A DNA stretch of 21,182 nt from Reclinomonas americana ATCC 50394 (GCA_048213135.1 PS015331.1:70819-92000); one strand, 5' to 3'. Shown: positions 1 through 10,211, counted from the first letter of the stretch. Notes: a model not told the origin generated them from the letters alone. A program made the numbers and translations.

Positions 1-41
1 TCTTTACCGCCTTCTCACGTGCCTCTCTGTCCCCGCACCAG

Positions 42-418
42 TCGACGTACCATCGGCGCACTCGTCGTTCGACAGCACGTCAGGAATCGGTGGCGGCACT
101 GGTGGTGGTCGGCAGCGCTCTCGCTCCGTGGCCACCACACCAACCGGGCGCACGTCTGAACCTCCCACCCCCAGCAACAGTGCTCCCGTGGAAGCGCCAG
201 CTCTGCTTGTTGCACGACCGCGGCGGGCCACACAAGTTCGCAACAGCATTGGCGCGCCGCCGCTCGGATCGTCGCCGCAGCACTTGTCGGTGGACTCGCT
301 GGTGGCACCAGTGACGATGCTTGGCACCGAGCACCGACGGCACAACACGCTGCCTGAGGAAGCCGCTGCCGACGCCGCGCAGGCCGCAGGCCGCGACTCG
401 GCATCGCCACCACAGTAA
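42..418 (+). CDS. C-terminal exon of an unrecognised protein (5' part outside the window)
   Basis: The frame is open from the left edge and ends in TAA at 416-418. A pyrimidine-rich tract ending in CAG at 39-41 looks like a 3' splice site, so the last exon probably starts at 42 with two bases of a split codon. The roughly 125 residues are low-complexity and look disordered: a Gly-rich stretch, then Ser/Pro/Thr- and Arg-rich sequence (for example VATTPTGRTSEPPTPSN) and a basic stretch RRATQVRNSIG. No domain is recognisable and I do not know the family. The gene converges on the WASP-like gene, whose stop codon is only 93 bp away on the other strand. The opposite strand is also open here, but its product is Cys/Trp/Arg-rich and less protein-like, so + is preferred. 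Confidence 0.5.
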
Positions 419-511
419 TTTGAGCATGTGCTCTGTGTGTGTGTTTGACAAAAGGAATGGAACCAGCATGGTGGGTTGTTTCTGTTCTCGTATACACTTT
501 TAAAGAAAATC

Positions 512-2179
512 CTATCGCCGTGGTTGTGAGGGCGCCGGTGGTGGTGGCGTCCGACCGGCGGCGCCTGTACCTGGCGGTGAGCGCATGCCGTTGGGGTTGC
601 CGGGCTGTGGTGGTNNNNNNNNNNNNNNNNNNNNNNNNNNNNNNNNNNNNNNNNNNNNNNNNNNNNNNNNNNNNNNNNNNNNNNNNNNNNNNNNNNNNNN
701 NNNNNNNNNNNNNNNNNNNNNNNNNNNNNNNNNNNNNNNNNNNNNNNNNNNNNNNNNNNNNNNNNNNNNNNNNNNNNNNNNNNNNNNNNNNNNNNNNNNN
801 NNNNNNNNNNNNNNNNNNNNNNNNNNNNNNNNNNNNNNNNNNNNNNNNNNNNNNNNNNNNNNNNNNNNNNNNNNNNNNNNNNNNNNNNNNNNNNNNNNNN
901 NNNNNNNNNNNNNNNNNNNNNNNNNNNNNNNNNNNNNNNNNNNNNNNNNNNNNNNNNNNNNNNNNNNNNNNNNNNNNNNNNNNNNNNNNNNNNNNNNNNN
1001 NNNNNNNNNNNNNNNNNNNNNNNNNNNNNNNNNNNNNNNNNNNNNNNNNNNNNNNNNNNNNNNNNNNNNNNNNNNNNNNNNNNNNNNNNNNNNNNNNNNN
1101 NNNNNNNNNNNNNNNNNNNNNNNNNNNNNNNNNNNNNNNNNNNNNNNNNNNNNNNNNNNNNNNNNNNNNNNNNNNNNNNNNNNNNNNNNNNNNNNNNNNN
1201 NNNNNNNNNNNNNNNNNNNNNNNNNNNNNNNNNNNNNNNNNNNNNNNNNNNNNNNNNNNNNNNNNNNNNNNNNNGGATGAAGGTGGGGAGAAGAAACCCC
1301 AACGCACCGCCGGCAGGCAACTGCTCCATCGACCTCCTGTCCATCGACCTCCTCGGCGACGGAGCACGACGTTGTCCCCCGCCAGGCACCGCCAGCGCCG
1401 CCTCCCGCTGCGCACGACGCGCCTCCCTCTCCTCCTCCTCTCGCAACTGCGCAGCCACCGCCTGCCCGATTTGCATCTCCGTGGCCACACCAGGAATGGA
1501 CAGAGGCGAGTCGTTGTCACCGCAGCAACAGAAGCGCTTCAGCTTGCGCATGCGGATACGATCTGTGCACCGCGTGAGAGAGAGACGAGTGAGCGTGAGG
1601 GTCCGCACGACCCTCGCGTGCATGTATGCCGCAACGTCTCATGCGGAACGTCCAGCAGCACATATCCGACGAGGGTGCATGATACGCGAATTTCTCGAGG
1701 AACTGATCGCCATCGTCGCCCGAGCAGTAGTTGATGCCATAGACTCCATTCTCGCCCTCCAACGTGTGGAACCATCGCTGTCGCGGCACCAGCTCCATAT
1801 CCACATAGATCTCCTGTCGAAAGCACGATGACAAGGTCTGCGCAGTGGAGACACGGAATGAGCGCGAAATAAATTGTGATTATCCACATGCACGCTCGAG
1901 CACACCTCCACATCAAACAGCTCGAAATACAGCGCGCCCAGGTCGGTGTCGAAGGAGAGCAGGAGGAAGCCGAGTAGTGGCTCTGACCATTCCGCTCGCG
2001 CAAAGCCGCAGTGCACCAGTTGCACCACGGCCACGCACTTGACCTGTGAGTGCATGTGTGCGTGAGAGAGAGAGAAGGGATCGGTGTGAGAGTGCGTGTG
2101 CGTGCGTGCTTGACGAAACGTCCACTGAGCTGGGCAGTTTGGCGACCAGCTGCAGGTATTCGTGCTCTGAGACTGACAT
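512..2179 (-). CDS. WASP-like protein with N-terminal WH1 (EVH1) domain; middle lost in a gap
   Basis: Exons on the minus strand are about 2179-2120 (ATG, MSVSEHEYLQL), 2043-1906, 1837-1636, then 1562 into the gap at 1274; the C-terminus is 613-512 (TAG). Exons 1-3 form a WH1 domain. AVVQL and YFELFDVE match the WASP strands AVVQL and YFIRLYGL, and WFHTLEGENGVYGINY matches the WASP FHTFxGDDCxxGLNF motif. WH1 domains of this type bind proline-rich WIP/verprolin partners and target Arp2/3-driven actin assembly. Just after the domain comes a basic cluster with three cysteines, MRKLKRFCCCGDN, suggestive of membrane binding or palmitoylation (inference), then a Glu/Arg-rich helix. No CRIB motif is visible. 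The C-terminus is proline-rich (GRTPPPPAPSQPRR) and has no acidic/Trp tail. Exon 1 donor is uncertain (GTTTCG or GTGGAC); exon 3 donor is GTTGCG. Joining the fragment beyond the gap to this gene is inference. Confidence 0.72.
615..1274. other. Assembly gap (660 N) inside the WASP-like gene
   Basis: A run of 660 N. It removes the central part of the WASP-like gene between the Glu/Arg-rich segment and the proline-rich C-terminus. The true length is unknown. Confidence 0.95.
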
Positions 2180-2308
2180 GACGACGACAATGCGTTCTGT
2201 TTTGCCGGTCAGGACAGCATGCATTGTTGAAGTTTGCGAGTCGCGTGTGTCGACACCAGCGACTGTGTGGCGTGTGCATGCATGCCTCGCAATGCATTCA
2301 TGTTCACT

Positions 2309-3942
2309 TTACAATGTCAGTTTGCCGAGGTGCGGCGCACTGGCGGGCACTTCGGCTAGCGGACCCACGAGACCGGTTCTCCGCAGCATGCTGGCAAACA
2401 TGGTGAGGGCGGCACGGCCGCGGAAACGGACCGTGGTAGCCTCCCACAGCATGGCAAAGTGCGACGACGGCCACGTGTTGCTTCCGTGGTGCACGTACCA
2501 GTAGAGCAGAGGGGCGTCGAGGACCACCAGGGTCTCGCTGGAGACGAGATCGACCACGGCGCGAGTGTCCTCGCCGCGGTTCAGGTGCTGGTACCGCGGC
2601 ATCTTCGAGCGCTCGCACACCAGCGAGTTCTCGTACACAAAGAAGCCCGACACGCCCAGCGACCACGGCTGCTGGGCATCACCACCACCGCTGCTGCTGC
2701 TGCTGCTGGCGTTTTGCTCCGACGGCCACAGCATCTGGCGTGCGAGCGTGGAGGCTGCGGCCTGGAAGCGTACAATGGCACGCATCTGTACCAGCAGGCG
2801 ATCGGGATCGTAAATGTCGTCGTCGTCCCACACGGCAATGTAGTCGCCGCGCGCCATCTCCAGCGAATAGTTGCGCAAGTGGCCGAGGGTGGTTTCGCCC
2901 AACTCCTCCGCCGACATTTCCAGGTACGGCTCGAGACGGACACGCGGATCCTGCAGCTCCGCCAGCACGGCCGTCAGCGCCTCCGCCGTCACCTCGTTCT
3001 TGGTCACAATCACCAGCTCGCGATTGGGGTACGTCTGTCGCTGGAACAGGTAGATGGCACGCAGCGCAAAGTGCAGCCGCGCGTCGGTCACCAGCAGACA
3101 CGACACCAGCGGCCACTGCGCGACATCACCGTCGGTGGCGGCGTCACGGGCGTCACCCATCAACAATCCGTGCACCGTGTGCGACTGCAGTGGTTCATCG
3201 GCCACCGGTTGCATCACCGAGTAGCGCACGTCGCGAAGAGCTGCGTCGGGTGAGGGGGGGAGTGAGGAGTCAGAGGGATGTGGGAAGGAGCAACAAGAGA
3301 CAGCCACGGCACCTCGTCCGCCATCGTCGACCAGCTGCACGATGACGAGAGAGGGTGAGTGCCGATGAACATGCAGCGGAGAGGAGAGCAAACGCAACCC
3401 AGTCTCGCAGGTGCTCGTGCAGTGGCAGTGGTGCTGCGACACCCTCCGACGCCTCCACCACCACATTCACCCACTCGCCATGTGGCGACGAGGTGGACGA
3501 GGTTGGGCGGCACACATGCAGCTGCGGTGCGGTCACGTAGTCCAGCGCTGTGCCTGCCGACCACCAATGCTGATCACAGCTCATGTCTACGCCACGCGCT
3601 GGGTTGCAGAAGCATGACCGGTACTGTGGGAGGAGAGAGAGGGGAGGTGAGAGAGAGAGAGAGAGAAGGAGAAGAGAGTGTGGCTGAAGACATATAAAGC
3701 AGAGAGACACAGCAGAGGGAAGCACACTGGCAACATCAGAAAGAGAGAGAGCAGGGGTGCATGCAAAGAACCTCTTCGTTTCCGATCGTGAGGAATGGTC
3801 GCGGACCAATCACTTGCGCATTGACTGCCTGTGGTGCGTACCTATGCCCGCTGAGCAAGAAAAGGACGAGGAGGAGAAGGAGCGAGGAGAGATTTCTCCT
3901 CCTTTGCATGTTGTTATGTCGTGAAGAGCGCATGTCCTGCAT
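2309..3942 (-). CDS. Type II membrane glycosyltransferase, family 2 (GT-A fold)
   Basis: Exons on the minus strand: 3942-3772, 3623-3399, 3334-3313 and 3240-2309 (TAA). The piece 3312-3241 is a probable 72-bp intron (GTGCCG...GACGCAG); it is in frame without a stop, so the exon is open either way. Counted from the inner ATG at 3909, the protein starts MQRRRNLSS followed by a Leu-rich membrane anchor, the usual Golgi type II layout. The ATG at 3942 adds 11 residues. A luminal stem follows, then the GT2 catalytic domain: PLVSCLLVTDAR, FQRQTYPNRELVIV and the metal-binding acidic motif VWDDDDIYDP near residue 267 of about 438. Further on are RGEDT, the likely acceptor/base region, and YWYVHHGSNTW. 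It should transfer a sugar from a nucleotide-sugar to a luminal acceptor; donor and acceptor cannot be told. The stop lies about 130 bp upstream of the WASP-like ATG on the same strand. Confidence 0.85.
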
Positions 3943-4712
3943 GTTCTTCACGGTCGTCCCGTCGCTGGATGGCAGAGGCGGGGGAATGTAGGGCAAGTCG
4001 GTGATTGACCACGAGAGGGAAGCTCGAGTAGGCGAGCACAGGCGGGCCCAGACGCCACAGAAAGCTCGAACTTCGCGAAACCGGACGCGACAGGCATGCG
4101 GAGTGTGCTCGAGCGCGAGGATTCATCGCACTTCCCGGCTCGCGATTCCCAAGTCGATATATGCAACCGGTGCGTATTGCCGCCGTGCCGAAACGCACGT
4201 TCACGATGCACATGGACGTCACTCGAAGCAAGTCGACGTCATCTCGAACTGCACAATTGCAAAGCCACGTGCACACCACGTGGCGTGCCTGCATATATAC
4301 GTCACCAGCGTAATCCTCAAACACCAACCGACCCCACTCGCCGACACCCGACCCCCGATCCGGAGAGTCCCCCAACGAAATCGCCGCAAAAACCCGAGGT
4401 CGACCACGTCGAATTCGAACCATCGCGTTCATGTCCGAATCGGGCTCACCTTGCCACCGCCGCTCCAACACAAACGCACGCACCGTGCCTTCCCCCTCAC
4501 GTCATCCCACACGCGCGCGGAGATCACCGGCGCCAAAGCCCGCCGCGCGTGGTCAAGTCGGAGTTGGTCGGACAATTCGATCACCCCCTTTTTTTTGAGT
4601 TGTGTGAGAAGAAAGAGCAAATTTGAACATTTCAGCCGCGCGCTGTGCTGTGACGACACCAACAACAACAACACCAACGCGCACTTACACAAGACACGAC
4701 TCCGCCTATACC
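3943..4712. promoter_or_regulatory. Divergent intergenic/promoter region between the GT2 and SprT-like genes
   Basis: About 770 bp separate the two outward-facing start codons. It holds the CACGTG palindrome and TATA described separately and ACGTCA-type sites at 4215-4221, 4235-4241 and 4299-4304. A second TATA-like string (gatatatgc) lies near 4160. A CAA/AAC-rich stretch near 4660-4680 just before the SprT-like ATG is probably 5' UTR. Long open frames cross it on +, but their proteins are compositional shadows with no family match. Assignment of sites to one or the other gene is inference. Confidence 0.5.
4264..4299. promoter_or_regulatory. Double G-box/E-box palindrome followed by a TATA element
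   Basis: Arms gccacgtg (4264-4271) and cacgtggc (4277-4284) are perfect reverse complements around a 5-bp centre. Each arm carries the bHLH/bZIP core CACGTG. A tatata string follows at 4294-4299 and an ACGTCA overlaps its end. Two further gacgtca sites lie 25-50 bp upstream. That these sites drive either flanking gene is inferred from position. Confidence 0.5.
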
Positions 4713-6723
4713 ATGAACACTCCGCGCCGCTCGCGACCTGCGCCTCTGCGCTTGCCAACCTCCTCCAACTCGACCTTCCAATCATCATCGACTCCGACTC
4801 CCCTCTCTCCTCCACCCGTGACCACTCTCGCCTCGTCTCTGCGTCAGCTTGCGGGCTCGACCAACCCCGTGTTCCGACTGGCGGAGCTGGCGGGTGGGCT
4901 CACCGACTTTGCCGTGGCGCAGCGTCGCAGCACAGTGGCACTCGAGTTCCTCGCACAGCGTCCGGCCTGTGCTGGATCCTTCAACTTTGACTCGCTCGAG
5001 GCCGCTGATCTCGTCTTGCTGTTCCAGGTGTGTGTGTGTGTGGGAGAGTGGGAGTGTGTGGGGGGTGTGACACGCCGACAGTGCGCGATGTGTCATTTTT
5101 TGTTATTTTCGGTGTGTCGTCGCGACTCGCCTCCTCCAATCGTCCTCTTCGTCTTCGACATCCATTCACAAAAAAAATTGATAGCCGCTCATCTCGTCTG
5201 CCTCTCACTGGCTTGTGTGCGCGTTGTCTCTGACCCTTGCTCTGTTGTTGTTGTTGTTTGTTGTCATGTGTGCAGTTGTACGATCGCGAATTCTTTGATC
5301 AGTCGATATCGACGGCGTTCAAGCGGCACCACCGACAGCTGCGCTTTTATGTGGTCGCCACATTGCCGACACAAGCGTTGCGTCTCACCGCCCCTCTCTT
5401 TCTCTTTCTCTGTGTGTCCGCGTGGACGTGAGCTGTTTTCGCCCACTGCTGTATGTGATGTGATATCGCTTCGTCTGCCTCACATTGTGTGTGGTGGCGC
5501 AGTGGTCACTTTTCGCGCTCGGGGTACGAGCACAACTTGACCATTTGCTGGCCGATTATCTCGCGGCCGTTTGAGGCCTGGTCCAAGGTGGCGATTTTTG
5601 CCGAGCTAGAGTGCTCGTGTCCACTGACTCTGTGTGTCGCTAAACTCTCCCTGCTGTTGTCCTCAGGACGATGGCGCCGTGTCGGTGTCGGTGTGTGGCT
5701 GTGCGTGCACCAATCGGCTGCAGTCGTTGATGCGCGTGTTTGAGCACGAGCTTTGCCACTTGCTGTGCTTTACGAACTATTTCCACGTGGAGGACTCGCA
5801 TGGGCAGGAGTTCCGCTCCATTGCCTACGCCTTCTTCCGCCACTCGCGCGTCACGCACGAGTTGCCGGTGCTCAGCACGCCGTTGTTTGCGGCCGCCGCT
5901 CCATCGACGGCGGTCTCCGACCACTCGCGCTGCTGCGGCGTGCCGGCGCACGGCAAGGCCACGGAGAGCTCCTTTGATTCGGTGGCCTCATTCGACCTGT
6001 TCACCCACATGTTCAACCCGGAGGTGTGCCAGCAGGTGGCCGCCTCCACCTTTTCCCTGTCACTGACGCCGTCGACGCCCCCGTGCGACGACGATGCCTG
6101 TGGCCGGTTCGGCAGTGGTGCCAGCAGCTTTTGGCGCACTGCCACCGCCTGCCACTCCCCTGCCGGTCAGTGTGTGTGTGGCTCTTCCCGCACGCACATC
6201 TCTCTTTCAGCGAACTCATCTCGCGCCTGTGGCGTCCTCGACAGTCCCCGCCGTGTATCTCCCCGTCTCCAACACCAGAGTGGCAGCGCTTGGATCGACG
6301 CGACGACCACACGCCTTTGCGCCGTCGCATGTCCATGAGCGTGTGTTCTCGGCACCGAAAGACGAGTACGACAGCATGGAGGTGGACGAGGATGGCAGTG
6401 GCGACGGCCACCACACACACAGTCAGCAGCACGGCTTTGACGAGGAGGTGTTCGATCCGGACTCGTTCTTTGTCAACGACGACGAGCAGGAAGAGGTGGA
6501 TGTGGGCTTTGACAGCTCGCCACAACCGTCGCTGACGGGCACCGACTCGGACGCCTCCTGGACCACCACAATCACCACCGCATCAGCAGCAGCAGACGCC
6601 TCGCCATTCGTGGTTCCCGTCGGCTTTGGCACGAGCCACCACCACAGCCAACATCTTCATCATCAGCAGCATCATCATAATCAGTACCATTACCAGCAAC
6701 CGGCCGGCTGGTACGACTGCTGA
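4713..6723 (+). CDS. SprT-like zinc metalloprotease (Spartan-related)
   Basis: Five exons: 4713-5027, 5276-5376, 5503-5587, 5667-6173 and 6211-6723 (TGA). All phases balance, giving 506 residues. Residues 1-40 are Ser/Pro/Thr-rich. The SprT-like domain follows: LVLLFQ-LYDREFFDQ, LRFYVVATLPTQAGHFSRSG, then the zinc site HELCH (H194, E195, H198; codons 5745-5759) and a third ligand, H212, in EDSHGQEF. This spacing closely resembles SPRTN HEMIH...EGHGPEF. Family members degrade proteins crosslinked to DNA; that role here is inference. The C-terminal half is low-complexity, with an acidic tract (DEEVFDPDSFFVNDDEQEE, about residues 410-430) and a His/Gln-rich end. No UBZ, PIP or SHP motif was recognised. 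Donor 2 is GTTGCG. Donor 4 lies in a GT repeat and was chosen by phase. The gene converges on the GT77-like gene, whose stop lies 435 bp away. Confidence 0.82.
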
Positions 6724-7158
6724 CCGACCGCGCGCTCATATCGCGCACCAGAAAAAGAAAAAGGAAAACAAGAAAAAACAACAACAAGGGGTCATCCCCC
6801 AGCGCCGGCGATCGAATCGCCGGCACTTGGCACAATCGGCGGCCTGGGACGTGGTTCCGCTGTGTTTTTCACGCCTGTACGCTGCTGCCAGCCTGCTGTC
6901 GGGCACAGAGGCAGGTGCCTCGTTTGGGGCGCCTCTGTGTCGCCGGGCAGCAGCAGCTGCAGAGTGAGCAAACCAGCGGGCTTGCGGCCAGCCGCCAGGC
7001 GTGTACCGACTGCCGTCGTCCGTGTTGCGTGTCGACGACAGAGAGGGGAGCGCAGAGAGATGACACTCGCTGCGCCTCTCACGTGGGGTGGGTTTTTTGT
7101 GACACAATCGCAGTATAATTCATTAATCTGAACGCGATCGACGGCCGCCTCCTCTGTT
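6724..7158. other. Convergent intergenic spacer with three hairpins; no gene seen
   Basis: Lies between the stop of the SprT-like gene (+) and the stop of the GT77-like gene (-). It begins with an A-rich stretch (about 6750-6787). Three inverted repeats follow: ggggtcatcccc (6788-6799); arms 6804-6812 and 6816-6824, a perfect 9-bp stem; and cacagaggc (6904-6912) with gcctctgtg (6931-6939). It is probably 3' UTR sequence of both genes. No open frame here resembles a protein and no tRNA fold could be built. Confidence 0.5.
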
Positions 7159-8645
7159 CTATGGCGAATACGCCCACAATCCTGTGTTCCGGAATGCGTC
7201 CATCTTGAATCGCTGGAAGTAATGCACCTGCGCCGCCGAGGGGAAGTGGAAAGTGAGTACCGATGCTCGTGTGCTTTTGAAGATAAAGGGAGACGACACA
7301 TCGTACCAGAATCAGCGAGGACCTGTCGTTGTACAGGTGACGGGCAATGTTCTTCTTGAGGAACAATCGCAAGCCGTACGCATTGTCGACCTGATGCGCG
7401 TCGAACCAGTCGAAACGCAGGCGACCGAGACGCAAGTGGTAGTCGACCAGCAGGTTGAGGATGTGCTGCTCGTTGAGATTCGGCTGGCGTTCGATCATGT
7501 CGATCAGGTGCGCCAGCAGGCGGAGAGAGTACACTGTCGGTCGCAAGCTCCACAGGCCCGCCACGATGCTATATTGGCGCTTGTGGCGAGCGCAGACGGG
7601 TGAGGCCTGTGAGGGGAAAGAGAGGAGGGAGACAGAATGAGCGAGAAGACAATCGTGCGCACAGGGGAGATCGCGGCCAAGCACCACGCACCCAATTGCC
7701 ATCGCCGGCGCACGACTGGGGAATGTAGAGCCACGGGGCGCGGACTCGCTCGTGCGCGGGGGCGTTTTCGAAGCTGGTGAAGTCGCACACGGTCTTCTTC
7801 CGATCGCGGTGCTGGATTTGGATGAGGAGGTCGGGAGCGGTGCGATCGTCCGAGTCGTACAGCTGCGGCAGACTGCCGACATGCCCGACGAAGAAGGCGT
7901 CGGTGTCGGTGTAGAACGAGCGGTAGCCGCAGCGCAGGAGCATGTAGGCGTAGAGCCAGCGCGTGTTGACGACGTAGGAGAAGTCGAGGTGGACGCGACG
8001 GTTGCCAAGCCTGGCAGGAGGTGAGAGTGCGAAGCAGAGAAAGAGGCAGGAAGAAGACTCACCAGTTGAATTCATCCAGAAATGCAGCAGCCTCACGCTC
8101 CGGGCCCAACAGCTTCTTCACCTCGTTGAATGTGTACTCGTCGCCGCACACCACCAGCGGCAGCTTGTCGCCGTGGAACTTGAAAAAGTAGCTCAGCCAC
8201 TTGCTCACCATCACCGAGAAGATCCCGGCATTGTCGGAGGTGGGAGGCGGGAAGGCGACCATGGTGAACACCACCATCGACTCGCTCTGGCCCTCGAGAT
8301 CAATGGCGAACGGGTGCGCGCGCAGCCACTGCTGCAGGCGCAAGATTGTCGATCGTGACTCGCGGAATTGCGTGTCGGCCGGGAAAATGGCGTATGGCGG
8401 CGGAGCAGCCACGTTGCCGACGGCAGCGGCCGCGGCCACCAGCGCGTTCGGTGAGGTCAACTGGTGCCACAGATGGCGCTCCATGCCGTGGCACAGCTCG
8501 TCGGGCTGAACCCGCATATTGCGGGGGTTTTCGTTGTTCTCGGGCTTTGCATTGCGATCGGCCGCCGGCAGTGGCGGGTGCCGCTGGCTCCGACTGCGCT
8601 CTCTGAACGCCGGGCCAAGGTAGTCGCAGTCGGAGGCGCGGTGGT
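7159..8645 (-). CDS. Nucleotide-sugar glycosyltransferase domain (GT77-like), C-terminal exons
   Basis: Exons on the minus strand: 8645-8064, 8010-7692, 7606-7307 and 7227-7159 (TAG). Introns use GTGAGT, GTGCGT and GTACGA donors and all phases fit. The protein runs ...SMVVFTMVAF, WLSYFFKFHGDKLPLVV, then RVHLDFSYVVNTRWLYAYM and the DxD metal site YTDTDAFFVG (Asp codons 7899-7907). Further on come LNEQHILNLLVDYH and the end HYFQRFKMDAFRNTGLWAYSP. This order matches nucleotide-diphospho-sugar transferases (Pfam Nucleotid_trans, CAZy GT77), Golgi enzymes that transfer galactose, arabinose or xylose; the substrate here is unknown. The first exon seen starts in phase 1 after an acceptor at 8647-8646, so upstream exons exist. 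No start codon or membrane anchor is visible in this part. It is probably the 3' half of the gene starting at 11214. Confidence 0.72.
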
Positions 8646-8726
8646 CTGTGCGTGGGGGAATAGATGAGTAAGGCGGCGGAGGAAAGAGGGGAGAAAAAAA
8701 GGAGCGTTGACTGACCGTGCGCGACG

Positions 8727-9246
8727 NNNNNNNNNNNNNNNNNNNNNNNNNNNNNNNNNNNNNNNNNNNNNNNNNNNNNNNNNNNNNNNNNNNNNNNNNN
8801 NNNNNNNNNNNNNNNNNNNNNNNNNNNNNNNNNNNNNNNNNNNNNNNNNNNNNNNNNNNNNNNNNNNNNNNNNNNNNNNNNNNNNNNNNNNNNNNNNNNN
8901 NNNNNNNNNNNNNNNNNNNNNNNNNNNNNNNNNNNNNNNNNNNNNNNNNNNNNNNNNNNNNNNNNNNNNNNNNNNNNNNNNNNNNNNNNNNNNNNNNNNN
9001 NNNNNNNNNNNNNNNNNNNNNNNNNNNNNNNNNNNNNNNNNNNNNNNNNNNNNNNNNNNNNNNNNNNNNNNNNNNNNNNNNNNNNNNNNNNNNNNNNNNN
9101 NNNNNNNNNNNNNNNNNNNNNNNNNNNNNNNNNNNNNNNNNNNNNNNNNNNNNNNNNNNNNNNNNNNNNNNNNNNNNNNNNNNNNNNNNNNNNNNNNNNN
9201 NNNNNNNNNNNNNNNNNNNNNNNNNNNNNNNNNNNNNNNNNNNNNN
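8727..9246. other. Assembly gap (520 N) beside a homopurine tract
   Basis: A run of 520 N between the GT77-like exons and the satellite array. A possible 5' splice site (minus strand, gtcagt near 8716-8711) sits just right of the exons, so at least one more exon end may lie at the gap edge. Confidence 0.95.
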
Positions 9247-9298
9247 GGGGAAGGGGGAAGGGGAGAAGGGGAGAAGGGGAGAACGGGAAGGGGTAAGT
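9247..9298 (+). repeat. G/A-only homopurine tract with G-quadruplex potential
   Basis: Starts at the gap edge and consists of runs of four or five G separated by AA, AGAA or similar (ggggaagggggaagggg and onward), almost without pyrimidines. At least four G-runs of length four or more lie within about 40 bp. This may explain the assembly failure next to it. Confidence 0.75.
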
Positions 9299-9330
9299 AA
9301 GGAGGCGGTGAGGAACGAAAGTGAAGAAGT

Positions 9331-10140
9331 GGAAGAGAAGGGTGAGTGACAATGATGTACGGTAGGGTAGTGGACAGCGTACGAGAGATGCAGAAGACGA
9401 ATACGACAGGAGTGCAACGGCGGAGAGGTTGAAGAAAATGTCGAGCGACAAGAGACTGGGAGATATAGGAGCACCGTCAGGAAGACAGCGGCATACGATG
9501 AGTGACGGCGGAAGAGAAGTGTGAGTAACAGCAGGGAGTGGAAAGAGAGTGGACAGCACTGATTAAATGCAGAATACGACAGGAGTCCAACGGTGTAGAG
9601 GTGGACGAATGCGGCAGGCGACAAGAAACTAGAAAGAGCACACAAAGAGTGACGATGCGTGGAGCATGTTGGAGAGGTGGAAGAGAAGGGTGAGTGACAG
9701 CAGGGAGTGGAGAGAGAGTGAACAGCGTTAATGAGACGCAGAATAAGATATGAGTGCAGCGGTGCAGAGGTGGAAGAATGTGGCAGGCGACAAGAGATTA
9801 GAAAGAGCACAACAAAGAGTGACGATGCGTGGAGCACGGTGGAGAGACGGAAGAGAAGGGTGAGCGGCAGCGGCGCGGAAGAGGAGCAACAGTGGCGGTG
9901 AGATGCAGAATACGACGAGAGATGGAAACTGGGAAATGGAGTGCGCAGTCGCGGAATGCAAGACAGAAAATGACAGTGGGCAGCGAACAGTGGCGCACAT
10001 GTTGCACAGCACGTGAAGCATGGTAAGAGTAAGAGAAGGGACAGCGGGGCATGTAAGGGCGAACAGTGGTGATGAGATGCAGGATACGGCAGCGGCACAG
10101 AGGCGAATAAATCCCACAAGCGAATAAGGAAACTAGAGAA
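9331..10140. repeat. Tandem satellite, five diverged copies of 170-180 bp
   Basis: Copies start at 9331, 9510, 9679, 9849 and 10029, marked by ggaagagaag or a close variant, giving periods of 179, 169, 170 and 180 bp. Landmarks recur in order in each copy: ggtgagtgac, a gtggacagc-like string, atgcagaatacgaca, gcaggcgacaaga and gatgcgtggagca. The + strand is strongly purine-rich. The array lies in what is probably one large intron of a minus-strand glycosyltransferase gene and probably continues into the gap on its left. Confidence 0.8.
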
Positions 10141-10211
10141 CGAGAAAAAAACATTCCAAGAAACCAAGGGGAACGGAGCCCCTGCCCCCTCCACGAATAA
10201 TGAAACGCAAC

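Noticed and set aside
80-469. 129-codon minus-strand frame antisense to gene 1, possibly a further WASP-like exon after a GTACAG donor
   Set aside because: The product is Cys/Trp/Arg-rich with no WH2 or acidic motif, and it would overlap the better plus-strand exon.
4001-4990. 329-codon plus-strand open frame before the SprT-like gene
   Set aside because: Crosses the promoter region in a different frame from the supported exon; Arg/His/Thr-rich string without family resemblance.
6804-6824. T-arm-like stem with a 7-nt loop resembling a tRNA
   Set aside because: Loop position 54 is not T, the stem is longer than 5 bp, and no D-arm, anticodon arm or acceptor stem could be paired around it.
8059-10194. 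711-codon minus-strand open frame spanning satellite, gap and GT77-like exon
   Set aside because: Open only because the strand is pyrimidine-rich and the N run is counted as open. The repeat copies change frame. Only the part right of the acceptor at 8646 (8645-8064) is coding.
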